Positions 36,862 through 46,301 of a stretch of 64,000 nt of DNA are shown here, piece by piece. The stretch is from Streptomyces tendae (GTDB lineage: Bacteria > Actinomycetota > Actinomycetes > Streptomycetales > Streptomycetaceae), in contig NZ_CP043960.1 of the NCBI RefSeq assembly GCF_008632955.1, forward strand, positions 186,001 to 250,000, given 5' to 3'. How positions within the stretch are numbered: the stretch's first letter is position 1; each line of letters begins with the position of its first letter. The translations under genes were made by a program, and so were the position numbers. The notes beneath the pieces were generated by a model. That model did not search any database. It was given only the letters and a program-made list of their open reading frames with translations, and had not been told where the DNA came from.

Positions 36862-38181
36862 TCAGACGCCGTCCTCGGGGACGGTCGGGGATGAGGGGCG
36901 CACACGGCTGGTCCGCGTCGCCCGGCGCAGGAGGAAGGGGCCGGCCAGCAGCGTGACGAGCGCCGATGCCGAACCCAGCAACAGCATCGTGTGCAGTGGA
37001 ACGGCACCGAGCAGTGCCGCGGCCAGCGCGGTACCGATGCCGTTGGCCGCGACGAGAACGCTGAACGCCTCCGAGGTCCGCTCGGCCCGGACGATGCGGG
37101 CCGGCTCCTCGAACATCACCGTGTTCAGCGGAGCGGTGCCCAGGCCCAGCGCGGCGAACGCGATGCCCAAGGACCACCAGGACCCGGCGTCGGCGATGGC
37201 CGCACTGGCGGCCGACATGAACAGCAGCAGGACGACGGCTTGGGTGACCGCACCGAACTTGATCCTCGGACCGTACCAAGCGTAGAGCAGTCCTGCCCCC
37301 GCGCTGGCACAGCCGAGCACGCCAGTGAGTACCGCCGCCTGCGCCGTGCCGCCTCCCTGCTGCACCGCCCGGGGCAGGACACCCAGGTCGGCGGTGCCGA
37401 GAAGCTGCCCGAAGGAGAGGGAGACGAGGACCCAGAACAGGAACCTGGGGTTGCGCCAGACTCCGTTCGGCTCCGGCGGCACCGCGACCACCGGGTCTGT
37501 GTCCTGCTGCGCCGGGTCCGCACCGGTCGAGACCTGGTCGGCGGCGTCGTCCGTGCCGCGCCGGAAGAGCGCCTTCGGATGGACCAGGGCCGCGCCGGCC
37601 GCCATGGACAGGCCCATGGCGAGCAGGGCGTACGCGGGACTGGCGAACGAGGTCACCACGACCAGGAACGGCGCGGTGACCACGACGACCTCCACCAGGA
37701 CCGAGTCGATGGAGAGTGCCGGGGAGACCAGCCTCTGCGGCACGACCCGGTCCAGCAGGGTACGGGTTGCACCGCCCGCACCGAAGGTCACCACTTGGCC
37801 CACGAGGGTGAGCAGGATCAGCAGCCAGGTAGGGGCGTCGGCTGCGAACGCCGGGGCGAGGGCGACGCGGGCGGCGGCGCCGAGCAGCAGCAGCCGGTAG
37901 GTCCACGCCTCGGGCCCCAGCCGGTCCAGGACCCGGCCGAACACCGGGGCCAACAGCACGCTCGGCACGAGTGAGACGCCGACCAGCATGCCTCCCTTCG
38001 CCGGGCTTCCGGTGTAGTGCATGCTGGCGAGGACCAGGGCCATCGGTGCCATGATCGGCGGCAGGCGCAGCAGTGCCGTCGCCACGGCCCAGCACCAGTA
38101 CCTGCCATGGCTGAACAGCTCGATGACGGGCCGCCGGGTGTGCGGGAGGGCGGTGGCCTCGTGCGGTGGCGCGGTGCTCAT
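36862..38181 (-). CDS. MFS transporter
   Basis: A 439-residue membrane protein with about twelve hydrophobic helices in two halves and a central hydrophilic loop rich in Asp (about 210-245). The first loop has RVLDRLGPEAW, a weak form of the MFS loop motif, and there is a long alanine/leucine-rich C-half. It is most likely the exporter of the peptide and may give self-resistance. Its ATG overlaps the stop of the upstream NRPS gene (38178-38181). Confidence 0.85.
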   Translation of the reverse strand: MSTAPPHEATALPHTRRPVIELFSHGRYWCWAVATALLRLPPIMAPMALVLASMHYTGSPAKGGMLVGVSLVPSVLLAPVFGRVLDRLGPEAWTYRLLLLGAAARVALAPAFAADAPTWLLILLTLVGQVVTFGAGGATRTLLDRVVPQRLVSPALSIDSVLVEVVVVTAPFLVVVTSFASPAYALLAMGLSMAAGAALVHPKALFRRGTDDAADQVSTGADPAQQDTDPVVAVPPEPNGVWRNPRFLFWVLVSLSFGQLLGTADLGVLPRAVQQGGGTAQAAVLTGVLGCASAGAGLLYAWYGPRIKFGAVTQAVVLLLFMSAASAAIADAGSWWSLGIAFAALGLGTAPLNTVMFEEPARIVRAERTSEAFSVLVAANGIGTALAAALLGAVPLHTMLLLGSASALVTLLAGPFLLRRATRTSRVRPSSPTVPEDGV

Positions 38182-41100
38182 GAGGTTTCCGTTCGCTGTG
38201 CGGTGGGCGCACTGACCACGGGGTGGCGCTCGTCGGGCAGGAGCGGCCGGGCCGCGGAACGGCGCTGTTCCGGACAGATCACGCTGCCGGGCTGGGCGAG
38301 GAAGCGGAGGAGCAGCTGCTCGTACTGATCCAACAGCCCGCGCACGGTGGCCGCGTCGAACAGGTCGCTGCGGTAGGTCGCGGCGATCTGGAGGGTGCCG
38401 TCGCGGTCGGTGACGACCCAGCCGAGCTCGAACTTGGCGTATCCCGTCGGCAGCGAGCGGAATCGGCTCAGGCGGAGGTCGCCGACCGTGCGCTCCAGCG
38501 CGGACTCGTCCTCGAAGGCGAAGATCGATTGGAACAGGGGAGTCCGTCCGCCTTCCCGCGGCGGACGCAGGCGTTCGACGAGTGTGTCGAAGGGGAGGGC
38601 CTGGTGGGCGTACGCGTCCAGACACACCTCGCGGACGCGCGCGAGCAGCTCCTGGAAGCTGTCTTCGCCGCGGACGCCGGTCCGCAGGACGACGGTGTTG
38701 CTGAAGTATCCGACGACACGGTCGGAGCCCGGGGCCAGGCGGTTGGCCATCGGGGTGCCGACGGTCAGATCGCCGATGCCGGTGCGCTGGTGCAGCAGAC
38801 CGTAGAAGACGCTGAGCAGGATCATGAAAGGTGTCGCGCCCTGCCGGCGAGCCAGGTCGGCCACAGCGGCCCGCACCTCAGCGGGCAGCGTGTGCTCCAG
38901 GCGTCCTCCGTCGTGGCGGGCGGCCGGTGCGAGGGGGCGGTCGGTGCGCAGCGGTGCCGGAGGTGCCGGCGACTGGGTCAGCCGGGCGCGCCAGTGGGCG
39001 AGCAGCCGGTCCAGCTCCGCGCCCTTGAGATGCGCGCGCTGCCACAGCGCGAAGTCCGCGTACTGGTCGGGCGGCTCGGGCAGCGGATCGGTGGCGCCGC
39101 CGCGGAACGCGGCGTACAGCCGTCCGAGTTCGTCGATGACGATCTCCTTCGACATTCCGTCGAAGATCAGGTGGTGGGCGGTGAAGACGGCGGTGTGCTC
39201 CGCCGGGGAATGGGACAGGACCAGCACCCGCAGCACCGGGCCCGTGACCGGGTCCAACGGTGTGCGGACCTCCTTCGCGCACAGCGCCTCGCCCTGGTCC
39301 GGCTCCTGGGCGACGTCGGCGAACCGCAGGGTGTGCGTGGGCTCGGGGGAGACGTACTGGACGGGTTCACCGGCCAGGTCCCCGAAGGTCGTACGGAGGG
39401 CCTCGTGGCGTTCGGCGACGACCGTCAGCGCGCGTGTGAAGGCCGCACGGTCCAGCGGGCCCGACAGCCGGCACTGCCAGGCCTCGTTGTACAGGGGAAC
39501 GTCTGGGGCCAGCCTGCTGAGCACCCACAGCCCCTGCTGCGACACGGAGATCGGGGACGCGCGACGGGAGTCGGCGCGTGCGGCGAGGGAGCGTTCGACC
39601 ACGGTGCGCCGCTGCGACCAGAAACCGAGACTCCCCGCCTCGTCTGGGCTGGCGGTGTCCGAGGTGCGCTGCCGCTCCTCGACCAGCACGGCGAAGCGTC
39701 GCAGCATCGCCCCGCCGAGCAGGTCGGCGGGGGACACGCGTACGCCGTAGCGGCGGCGGACCCGGGCGATGACCCGCGCTGCCTGGAGCGAGTTGCCGCC
39801 CAAATCCGTGAACGAGTCGTCGCCGTGCACCGCGTCGACCCCGATCACCGACGCCCATATGTCGGCGAGTTCGGCGGCGGTGCCGTCCAACGGGTCGACC
39901 GCCGTTTCGGCCGTGCTGCCGCGCCGCCCGGTGATGGCGGGCAGGGCCGCATAGTCGATCTTGCCGTGGGCGGTGAGCGGCACGGCGTCGATCAGGGCGA
40001 ATTCCGTGGGTATCAGGTGCGCGGGCAGTCGTTCGTCCAGGTGGCGACGGACCCGGTCCGGCAGGGTGTCGGCCTCGTCCCGGGCGAGCTTCACCGCCGG
40101 CACGAGATGGGCCACGAGCCGGTCGCCGTCCGGGCTCGCCGGGTCGCGGTACAGGGTCACCACGGCCTGCGCCACCTGCGGGTGCCGGCGTAGAGCCGCC
40201 TCCACCTCACCGGGCTCGACACGGACTCCGCGGATCTTGATCTGGTTGTCCGTGCGGCCCAGGAACTGCAACTGCCCGTCGGGAAGGCGCCGTGCCAGAT
40301 CCCCGGTGCGGTAGAGCCGGGCACTCGGCTGTCCGAACGGATCGGGGACGAAGCGCTCGGCCGTCTTGGCCGGAGACCCGAGATAACCCCGGGCCAGTGC
40401 CGCGCCGCCGACGAACACCTCACCCGGCTCGCCCGGCGGCACCTGCGTCATCGCCGGGCCGAGCACGTGGACCGTCGCGCCCTCGATCGCGGTACCGATC
40501 GGTAGCAGGCCGTCGGCGCGCTGGGCCGTCTTGGCGCTGTGATGGTACGTCGCCGTGGCCGTGGACTCGGTGGGGCCGTACACGTGGATCAGCGGTACGC
40601 CGTGCCGCCGCCATGCCAGTACCCGGTCCGGATGGACGCGGTCGCCGCCCATGACCACGAATCGCAGCGAGCCGGGCAGACGGCCACCGTCCTCCTCCAA
40701 CTCGTCGACCAGCTGGTGCCAGTAGGGTGTGGTGATTTCGAAACCGGTCACCTGGTGGCGTTCGAGGACCTCCAGGAAGTGCGGCACGCTGGGCAGCGCG
40801 CGGCCGTAGCCGCCCATGACCAGGGTGGCGCCGCTCAACAGGGCCGGGAAGATCTCCTCCAGTGCCGCGGAGAAACTGATCGAGGCCAGTTGGAGGAAGC
40901 GGTCGTCGGGCCCGAGGCCGAACTCGTCGGCGGCGGCCCGTGCCAGGTTCACCAGCCCTCGATGGGTGATCATGACGCCCTTGGGGACGCCGGTCGAGCC
41001 GGACGTGTAGATGACGCAGGCGACACCGTCCGGGCAGACGACCGTGGCAGGAGGGGCGGACGGCAGACCCGCCAACTGTGTGAACCGCTCGTCCAGCAGG

Positions 41101-41546
41101 ATCGTCGCCGCCTCGGTCGCCGGCAGCACCGGCTCGGTCCCCGTGTCGGCGACGACGGCACGGGCCCCGGAGTCGTCCAGGAGATGGCGCAGCCGCTCGG
41201 CCGGGTAGCGGGAGTCGAGCGGTACGTAGGCCGCGCCCGCCTTCATGATGCCCAGCAGGGCCACGGCCAGTGCCGAAGACGGCTCCAGGCAGACGGCGAT
41301 GCGGTCCTCGGGGCGGAGCCCGAGCTGTGCGAGCTGGTGCGCGAACTGGTTCGACAACGCGTCGAGTTCGGCGAAGGTCAACTGCGGGACGTGGCCCGCC
41401 GCGGACCCGGCGGCGGGAGTCACGAGAACGGCGGTGGCCTGCGGGGCCCGGCGCGCCCGTGCGGAGAAGACGTCGTGGACGCAGACCGCGGTCGTCTCCG
41501 GAAGACGTCCCGGTCGTTCCCCGAGCGTGTCGGCTCGCTGCTGCAT
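38178..41546 (-). CDS. NRPS A-PCP-C, probable initiation module
   Basis: A 1122-residue synthetase beginning with an A domain (about 20-555; YTSGSTGVPKG, A10 TAHGKID intact), followed by a PCP (about 575-640; SFTDLGGNSLQAARV) and a C domain (about 680-1100; HHLIFDG). With no leading C domain it should start a chain. The specificity pocket reads S-A-E-E-V-G-V-A-T-K by hand: Asp235, which anchors the alpha-amine, is Ser, and two Glu line the pocket. That suggests a substrate lacking a normal alpha-amino group or carrying basic nitrogen elsewhere. ATG at 41546 follows GAGGAAG. Confidence 0.9.
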   Translation of the reverse strand: MQQRADTLGERPGRLPETTAVCVHDVFSARARRAPQATAVLVTPAAGSAAGHVPQLTFAELDALSNQFAHQLAQLGLRPEDRIAVCLEPSSALAVALLGIMKAGAAYVPLDSRYPAERLRHLLDDSGARAVVADTGTEPVLPATEAATILLDERFTQLAGLPSAPPATVVCPDGVACVIYTSGSTGVPKGVMITHRGLVNLARAAADEFGLGPDDRFLQLASISFSAALEEIFPALLSGATLVMGGYGRALPSVPHFLEVLERHQVTGFEITTPYWHQLVDELEEDGGRLPGSLRFVVMGGDRVHPDRVLAWRRHGVPLIHVYGPTESTATATYHHSAKTAQRADGLLPIGTAIEGATVHVLGPAMTQVPPGEPGEVFVGGAALARGYLGSPAKTAERFVPDPFGQPSARLYRTGDLARRLPDGQLQFLGRTDNQIKIRGVRVEPGEVEAALRRHPQVAQAVVTLYRDPASPDGDRLVAHLVPAVKLARDEADTLPDRVRRHLDERLPAHLIPTEFALIDAVPLTAHGKIDYAALPAITGRRGSTAETAVDPLDGTAAELADIWASVIGVDAVHGDDSFTDLGGNSLQAARVIARVRRRYGVRVSPADLLGGAMLRRFAVLVEERQRTSDTASPDEAGSLGFWSQRRTVVERSLAARADSRRASPISVSQQGLWVLSRLAPDVPLYNEAWQCRLSGPLDRAAFTRALTVVAERHEALRTTFGDLAGEPVQYVSPEPTHTLRFADVAQEPDQGEALCAKEVRTPLDPVTGPVLRVLVLSHSPAEHTAVFTAHHLIFDGMSKEIVIDELGRLYAAFRGGATDPLPEPPDQYADFALWQRAHLKGAELDRLLAHWRARLTQSPAPPAPLRTDRPLAPAARHDGGRLEHTLPAEVRAAVADLARRQGATPFMILLSVFYGLLHQRTGIGDLTVGTPMANRLAPGSDRVVGYFSNTVVLRTGVRGEDSFQELLARVREVCLDAYAHQALPFDTLVERLRPPREGGRTPLFQSIFAFEDESALERTVGDLRLSRFRSLPTGYAKFELGWVVTDRDGTLQIAATYRSDLFDAATVRGLLDQYEQLLLRFLAQPGSVICPEQRRSAARPLLPDERHPVVSAPTAQRTETS

Positions 41547-41728
41547 GTGCTTCTTCCTCGTATCGGCCTGTGGGGCGGAGGCTGCGCCGTCCGGCACGCC
41601 CGCCTCGCTTCAGTGCGGATGCGGATGCGGGCGCGCCGGAAGCAGACGGAGCGGGACGTCGGGAGCCGGATGCGGGGTGGCGGCCGGATGGCGCGCCTGG
41701 TGCGCGGACTGGCTCGCGCCGCAGGGGA

Positions 41729-42568
41729 CTACGTCCAGCTGACAACCGTGTCCGCTCCGGTGAAGCCCATGATGTAGGAAACCGTGGAGCGGTTGCCGGT
41801 GTTGGCGTCGACCGCGTGCACGAAGGCGCCGTTGAAGGCGTAGATGTCGCCCTCCCGGATGTCCAGGCGGATCTCGTCGAACTCCGCGAGCGACTCCGGC
41901 GGATAGGGAATGCCGGTCAGTTCGATCCCGAGGGCCCGTCGGGCCTCGTCGTCGGGACGGATGTTCCAGACGACCAGACGCCCGCCCGCGGTGTGCTCGA
42001 CGCACATGTTCACGGCACAGATACTGTGCTGGATGACGTTCTGGATCTCGAAACCCACCTGCCGCGGGTCCTGGCACTGGGCCGAGTCCTCGTGCGGGTC
42101 CAGTGAGAACTGTCCCGGCTGGTCCCAGGCCCGGATCAGCGCGGGGCAGGCCGAGCGTCCGTTCATCTCGGCGAGCCGGAGGCTTGCGCCCTCCTGCGCC
42201 AGGGCCTGCGCCATACCCTCGCGGAAGGTCGCCCAGGGCGAGCCCGGGACGTCGATCACCGCCTTGACGTCCTCGATGACCTCGGCCGTCTCGTCCAGGT
42301 AGGTCGCGGTGGACTTGTTCCAGTGGTAGGCGCCCACGTAGTGCGAGGGCTCGCCCTCGCGGTGCCGGAGTGCCGGGCTGCGCCAGAACCGATCGGTCAG
42401 CTCCTTGCGCGCCGCCTGCGGTATGACACTCCGGAAGATGACTCCCAGCCGCCTGCCGTGCAGGACGTCGAGGACGAGCTGGTAGTCGAGTTCGTCCCGC
42501 TCTTCGAAGCGGAAGAAGTCGCTGTCCGCCCGGAGGCCGGTCACTTTGGTCATGGTCTGCTGCTGCAT
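41729..42568 (-). CDS. Fe(II)/2-oxoglutarate-dependent oxygenase
   Basis: A 279-residue oxygenase. The iron-binding triad is visible as H159-x-D161 (LDPHEDS) and H251 (GAFVHAVD), with R260 in NRSTVSYIMGF placed to bind 2-oxoglutarate. Size and spacing suit the prolyl-hydroxylase/PhyH-like 2OG superfamily, different from the VioC-like pair elsewhere in the cluster. The ATG at 42568 follows AGGAG by seven bases. Embedded between carbamoyltransferase and NRPS genes, it probably hydroxylates a building block or the peptide. Confidence 0.83.
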   Translation of the reverse strand: MQQQTMTKVTGLRADSDFFRFEERDELDYQLVLDVLHGRRLGVIFRSVIPQAARKELTDRFWRSPALRHREGEPSHYVGAYHWNKSTATYLDETAEVIEDVKAVIDVPGSPWATFREGMAQALAQEGASLRLAEMNGRSACPALIRAWDQPGQFSLDPHEDSAQCQDPRQVGFEIQNVIQHSICAVNMCVEHTAGGRLVVWNIRPDDEARRALGIELTGIPYPPESLAEFDEIRLDIREGDIYAFNGAFVHAVDANTGNRSTVSYIMGFTGADTVVSWT

Positions 42569-42625
42569 GCCTGTACTCCTGCGATGGGGTGGGAATGTGA
42601 GGCCGCCGGCTCGGTCGCCCGGCGG

Positions 42626-44200
42626 TCAGGTCCGCGGTACGCGCTGGGTCACGAAGCTGTCCCCGACGACGTAGCCGTCGAGCCCGTGCTGCTCCCCGTA
42701 CCGGATCAGGTCGCTCGTCCGGTTGATGAACCCCGTACCGGAGAAGTTCAGGGAGGTGTTGCACAGCACGCTGAAGCCGGTGAGGTCCCGGAACGCGGTG
42801 AGGAGTGCGGCGATCCCGGGGTTCTGCTCCGGCGTGACGGTCTGCGTGCGGGCCGTTCCGTCCACGTGCGTCACGGCCTTGAGCTCGTCGGACAGGACGC
42901 TGCTGAAGTAGAGCATGTAGGGGTCGGGCGTCGGTCCGCGGAACCAGCGCGGAGCGTCCTCCTCCAGGCATATGGGGGCGATGGGACGGTAGCCCTCCCG
43001 CTGCTTGATCTTGTTCAGCCGCGCTGTGGTGTCCGCGGCGAACGGAGCGGCCAGGATGGAGCGGTTGCCCAACGCCCGGGGGCCCATCTCCCACCGGCCC
43101 CGTGCCCAGCCGATGATGTTGCCGTCGGCGAGGTACCTGGCCACCTCCGCGTAGTCGAGCGGCCGGGTCTCGTACCGGTCCGGGTCGAAGGCCGTGTCCT
43201 CGACGAAGGAGGTGCCGGCGTAGACGTCCCATTCCACCGCCGCGGTACCGGTGTAGTGGTGCTGGGCGTCGATCGCCGTCCCCAGCGAAGAGCCGCTGTC
43301 GTTGGGGCACGGCGGTACGAAGACGCCGGAGAAGAGGCCGCTTTCGCTCCACCGCCGGTTCCACTCGCAGTTGAGGCCGCAGCCACCCGATATCAGGAGC
43401 GGAAGCCCTTCGGTGAGGTGCTGCTCGGCGTAGGAGTAGAAACGGTCGAAGATCGCGTCGGAGAACTTGGCGGCCAGGTTTTTGTATTCCTGCGACTCCA
43501 CGCCGATGTTGTGGAAGGGCGACCAGGTCAGGTCCTCCTTGCCGAGTTCGGCGACGATCTCGCCTTGGCCCAGGATGAACTCGATGACCTCCCGCTCGCT
43601 CTCCGTCATGGCACCGGGCTCGGCGAAGCCGGTCAGCGCCATCTGCTTGCCGGCGTCCTGGAGACGCAGCTTTCCCCTGCTCGTGGCCAGGCCGCGGTCG
43701 GCCAGGCCGAACAGGAAGGCGTACTTGTTGCCGGGGTCCGACATCACCTGGCGCAGGTGCGTCACCGTGCCGCTTTCGTCGACGCGGTAGAAGGAGCCGA
43801 TGTTGCCCTCCCAAACCAGGCAGTAGGCGGGCTGACCGGCGGGAAACGGCGACAGGCCGTAGGCGGTCATGATGTGCGACCGCTCGTGCGAGGACGAGAA
43901 GACGCGGACGTCGCGGCCGAAGAACCGGCCGGCCGTGTCCGAGATCGAGCCTTGGCCCACACCGAAGTAGCCCGTGCGCGAGGGCGGGTTGGAGGCACGC
44001 TCGCCCTTGACCCAGCCACCGACCGCCACGACGTCGGGCAGCCGGTCCAGCCGCTCCACCGCGTTGAGCAGCACCTCGGCGGACAGCGAGGAGTAGCGCG
44101 GGAAGGAGTCCTTCTCGGCCTCCAGGGAGAACAGCAGCCGTCCGTCCTCGATCGCCGAGACCGCTCCGTCATGGCCTTCTTTGAATGAAAGGATCAGCAA
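42626..44200 (-). CDS. Carbamoyltransferase (TobZ/NodU/CmcH family)
   Basis: A 524-residue O-carbamoyltransferase. The N-terminal Kae1-like half starts LLILSFKEGHDGAVSAIEDG and has SSSHERSH and SGGCGLNC; the C-terminal YrdC-like half has GRWEMGPRALGNRSILA and NTSLNFSGTGFIN. These enzymes use carbamoyl phosphate and ATP to carbamoylate a hydroxyl. The only in-frame start is a TTG at 44200, overlapping the thioesterase stop (TTGCTGA) with AGGAG nine bases upstream. It predicts an O-carbamoyl group, likely on a hydroxyl installed by a cluster oxygenase or P450. Confidence 0.92.
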   Translation of the reverse strand: MLILSFKEGHDGAVSAIEDGRLLFSLEAEKDSFPRYSSLSAEVLLNAVERLDRLPDVVAVGGWVKGERASNPPSRTGYFGVGQGSISDTAGRFFGRDVRVFSSSHERSHIMTAYGLSPFPAGQPAYCLVWEGNIGSFYRVDESGTVTHLRQVMSDPGNKYAFLFGLADRGLATSRGKLRLQDAGKQMALTGFAEPGAMTESEREVIEFILGQGEIVAELGKEDLTWSPFHNIGVESQEYKNLAAKFSDAIFDRFYSYAEQHLTEGLPLLISGGCGLNCEWNRRWSESGLFSGVFVPPCPNDSGSSLGTAIDAQHHYTGTAAVEWDVYAGTSFVEDTAFDPDRYETRPLDYAEVARYLADGNIIGWARGRWEMGPRALGNRSILAAPFAADTTARLNKIKQREGYRPIAPICLEEDAPRWFRGPTPDPYMLYFSSVLSDELKAVTHVDGTARTQTVTPEQNPGIAALLTAFRDLTGFSVLCNTSLNFSGTGFINRTSDLIRYGEQHGLDGYVVGDSFVTQRVPRT

Positions 44201-45000
44201 CGCGATTCACTCCTCGCTCCAGCCGGGTCGGCGCCCCGTGCGGTGGCGGTGCCGAGTGGGGAAAAGTCCGTACCGAGCCCGTCCACCAGAAGCCGCAGCA
44301 ACGTGTTGGGGCCGTCGATGAAGCTGTAGTGGTCCCCGTCGAAGACCACCTGTTCGAACTCACCGCAGGCGGCCCAGCCGCCCATCAGCTCGGGTTCCAT
44401 GCCCACGTCGCCGCTCCAGCCGATGCCCGTGATGGGGCAGGGCAGTCGGACCGGATCGGCCACGTGGTAACGGCGGTTGACTTCGATGTCCCCTCGCAGC
44501 ACGCGGAGCGTCATGTCGATGAGCGTCGGCACCGGCGTGCCGCCGAGCTGCACCACGAGCGTGCGCAGTTCCTCGGCGAGTGCGGCGTCGTCCATCTGCA
44601 GGTGGCGCCCGTAGGGGCCGTCCTGCGGGGCGACCTCGGAGGAGACGTACAGCCGCGCCGGTGGTCGACAGCCCCGGTCGATGGCCTGACGGGCGATCTC
44701 GTAGGCGGCGAGCGCCGCGCTGCAGTGGCCGAACAGGGCGTACGGCCGGTCCAGATAGGGGGCAAGGACTTCGGAGAGGACACTCCCGAGTTCCTGGTAG
44801 CTCTTGAAGGGCTGCTCCCTGAGACGGTTCTCTCTGCCCGGCAGCTGCACCGGGCAGAGATTCACCCCGGCGTATTCACTCGGCCAGTGGCGGTACATCG
44901 AGGCCCCGCAGCCCGAGTAGGGCAGCAGGAAGATGCGCGCGGGTGCGTCGGGAAGCGGTTCCTTCGGGAGCCAGCGGGCACGTCGGCCGGTGGTCGGCAT
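44194..45000 (-). CDS. Type II thioesterase
   Basis: A 268-residue stand-alone alpha/beta hydrolase thioesterase. LLPYSGCGASMYRHW gives the oxyanion region, LFGHCSAALAAYE holds the nucleophile Ser (GxSxG-like GHCSA), and the His lies in DGDHYSFID. Type II thioesterases clear mis-primed or stalled carrier proteins. I prefer the ATG at 45000 (GGAGG 11 bases upstream) over the GTG at 45009. It overlaps the carbamoyltransferase start. Confidence 0.9.
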   Translation of the reverse strand: MPTTGRRARWLPKEPLPDAPARIFLLPYSGCGASMYRHWPSEYAGVNLCPVQLPGRENRLREQPFKSYQELGSVLSEVLAPYLDRPYALFGHCSAALAAYEIARQAIDRGCRPPARLYVSSEVAPQDGPYGRHLQMDDAALAEELRTLVVQLGGTPVPTLIDMTLRVLRGDIEVNRRYHVADPVRLPCPITGIGWSGDVGMEPELMGGWAACGEFEQVVFDGDHYSFIDGPNTLLRLLVDGLGTDFSPLGTATARGADPAGARSESRC

Positions 45001-45024
45001 TGGCTTCACAACCTCCGCCCGGTC

Positions 45025-46299
45025 TCAGTAGGCCGCCGGCCGGCGGCGACTGCGGAGCTTCGCGGTGATAGGCATGCTGGTCCATCCGTAGATAGTGTTG
45101 GAGTACAGACGCTCCCCGGGGCCGGACGGCGCCAGGTCGGTGAACCGGCTGAACAGCTCGGCGAACAGGAGCCGCAGGGTCACCTTCGCCACGGTGTGCC
45201 CCACGCAGTAGTGCGGTCCGATACCGAACGCGAGGTGCTTGTTCGGCTTGCGCCGCACGTCGAACGTGAAGGGATCCTTGAACACCTCCTCGTCGCGGTT
45301 GGCCGAGCCCAACCAGACGGCCACCGCGTCGCCCTCCTCGATCCGTCGGTCCCGCAACGTCACGTCTTTGGTCGCGTAGCGGATGAAGTGGGTCGTCGGC
45401 GTCGCCCAGCGCAACGCTTCGTCGACACCGCTCTGGAGCAGCTCCGGGTGGTCCGCCCAGTCGTCGAGCGCCGGGGTCCCCATCAGTTCGGCCAGGGTGC
45501 TCACTGGCACCTGAGCGGTGGTCACATTGGCGCCGAGCAGCAGGCTGTAGCAGTTGGACGTCACATCGCCGACCGTCAGCCGGCGGCCGTCGACCTCCAT
45601 GGCGAGCAACAGGCTGACCAGGTCGTCCCCCGGCTGGGTACGCCGGTGGCGGACCACGTCGTGGAAATAGGCGAACAGCTCCCGGTGTGAGGCGTTGAGC
45701 ACCGACTGCAGGTCGCGGCCCTGGTGCAACCGGGGGTCTTCGGGCGCCACCGACGCGGTGGTCAGCTCGATCAGCCGGGGCCAGTCCTCGGGGGGCAGGC
45801 CCATGAGGACCCCGGCCACCGCCATCGGGAGCCTGCTCATGGCCGCGGCCAGGTCGTACTCGCCACCGTCCGCCAGCGGAGCGAGTAGGTCGACGACTAC
45901 CTGCCTGATCTGCTCACGCCGGGCCAGGGTCGGCTTGACTGCCAAAGCCCTTTGCAGCGGTTCCCGTAGCGCCGTGTGACGCGGTGGATCCGTGGCTGCC
46001 ATCTGGTGGCCGCCCGCCGGGTCACCGCGGCCCAGCAGGTAGAGCAACGTGCCGCGCTGCGAGGTGAACGTCGCGTGGTCGCGCAGCACTCGGTCGGCGT
46101 CCGCGTAGCGGGTGACGGACCAGTAGGGCGTGCCGTCCAGGACGTGCCGGCTCACCGGGTCGTGGCGGCGCAGCGCGGTCCACACGGCGTGCGGGTCCCG
46201 CCCGCTGTACAGGGCGGGGTCGGCAAGATCCACGGCTTGGTGCCGGTACGGGCAGCCGTCGGCCACCGCGGTGGCCGAGTGATCGTCGAAGACCGTCAT
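45025..46299 (-). CDS. Cytochrome P450, probable aminoacyl-PCP hydroxylase
   Basis: A 424-residue P450 starting two bases after the stop of an A-PCP gene. The heme loop is FGIGPHYCVGHTVAK and DEALRW provides the ExxR. The I-helix reads LLLGANVTTAQV, where the acid before the conserved Thr is Val. In novobiocin- and nikkomycin-type pathways an A-PCP protein immediately followed by a P450 makes a beta-hydroxy amino acid on the carrier protein; the same pairing here supports that role, but the residue is unknown. Start ATG at 46299. Confidence 0.9.
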   Translation of the reverse strand: MTVFDDHSATAVADGCPYRHQAVDLADPALYSGRDPHAVWTALRRHDPVSRHVLDGTPYWSVTRYADADRVLRDHATFTSQRGTLLYLLGRGDPAGGHQMAATDPPRHTALREPLQRALAVKPTLARREQIRQVVVDLLAPLADGGEYDLAAAMSRLPMAVAGVLMGLPPEDWPRLIELTTASVAPEDPRLHQGRDLQSVLNASHRELFAYFHDVVRHRRTQPGDDLVSLLLAMEVDGRRLTVGDVTSNCYSLLLGANVTTAQVPVSTLAELMGTPALDDWADHPELLQSGVDEALRWATPTTHFIRYATKDVTLRDRRIEEGDAVAVWLGSANRDEEVFKDPFTFDVRRKPNKHLAFGIGPHYCVGHTVAKVTLRLLFAELFSRFTDLAPSGPGERLYSNTIYGWTSMPITAKLRSRRRPAAY

Positions 46300-46301
46300 C
46301 G

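Noticed and set aside
36287..38212. Very long open frames overlapping the exporter and P450 genes (also 41610-43814, 26120-27451, 28952-30241, 32180-34669)
   Set aside because: They are Arg/Pro/Gly- or His/Gln-rich translations of the opposite or shifted frame of real NRPS and tailoring genes, expected from high third-position GC, and contain no family motifs.
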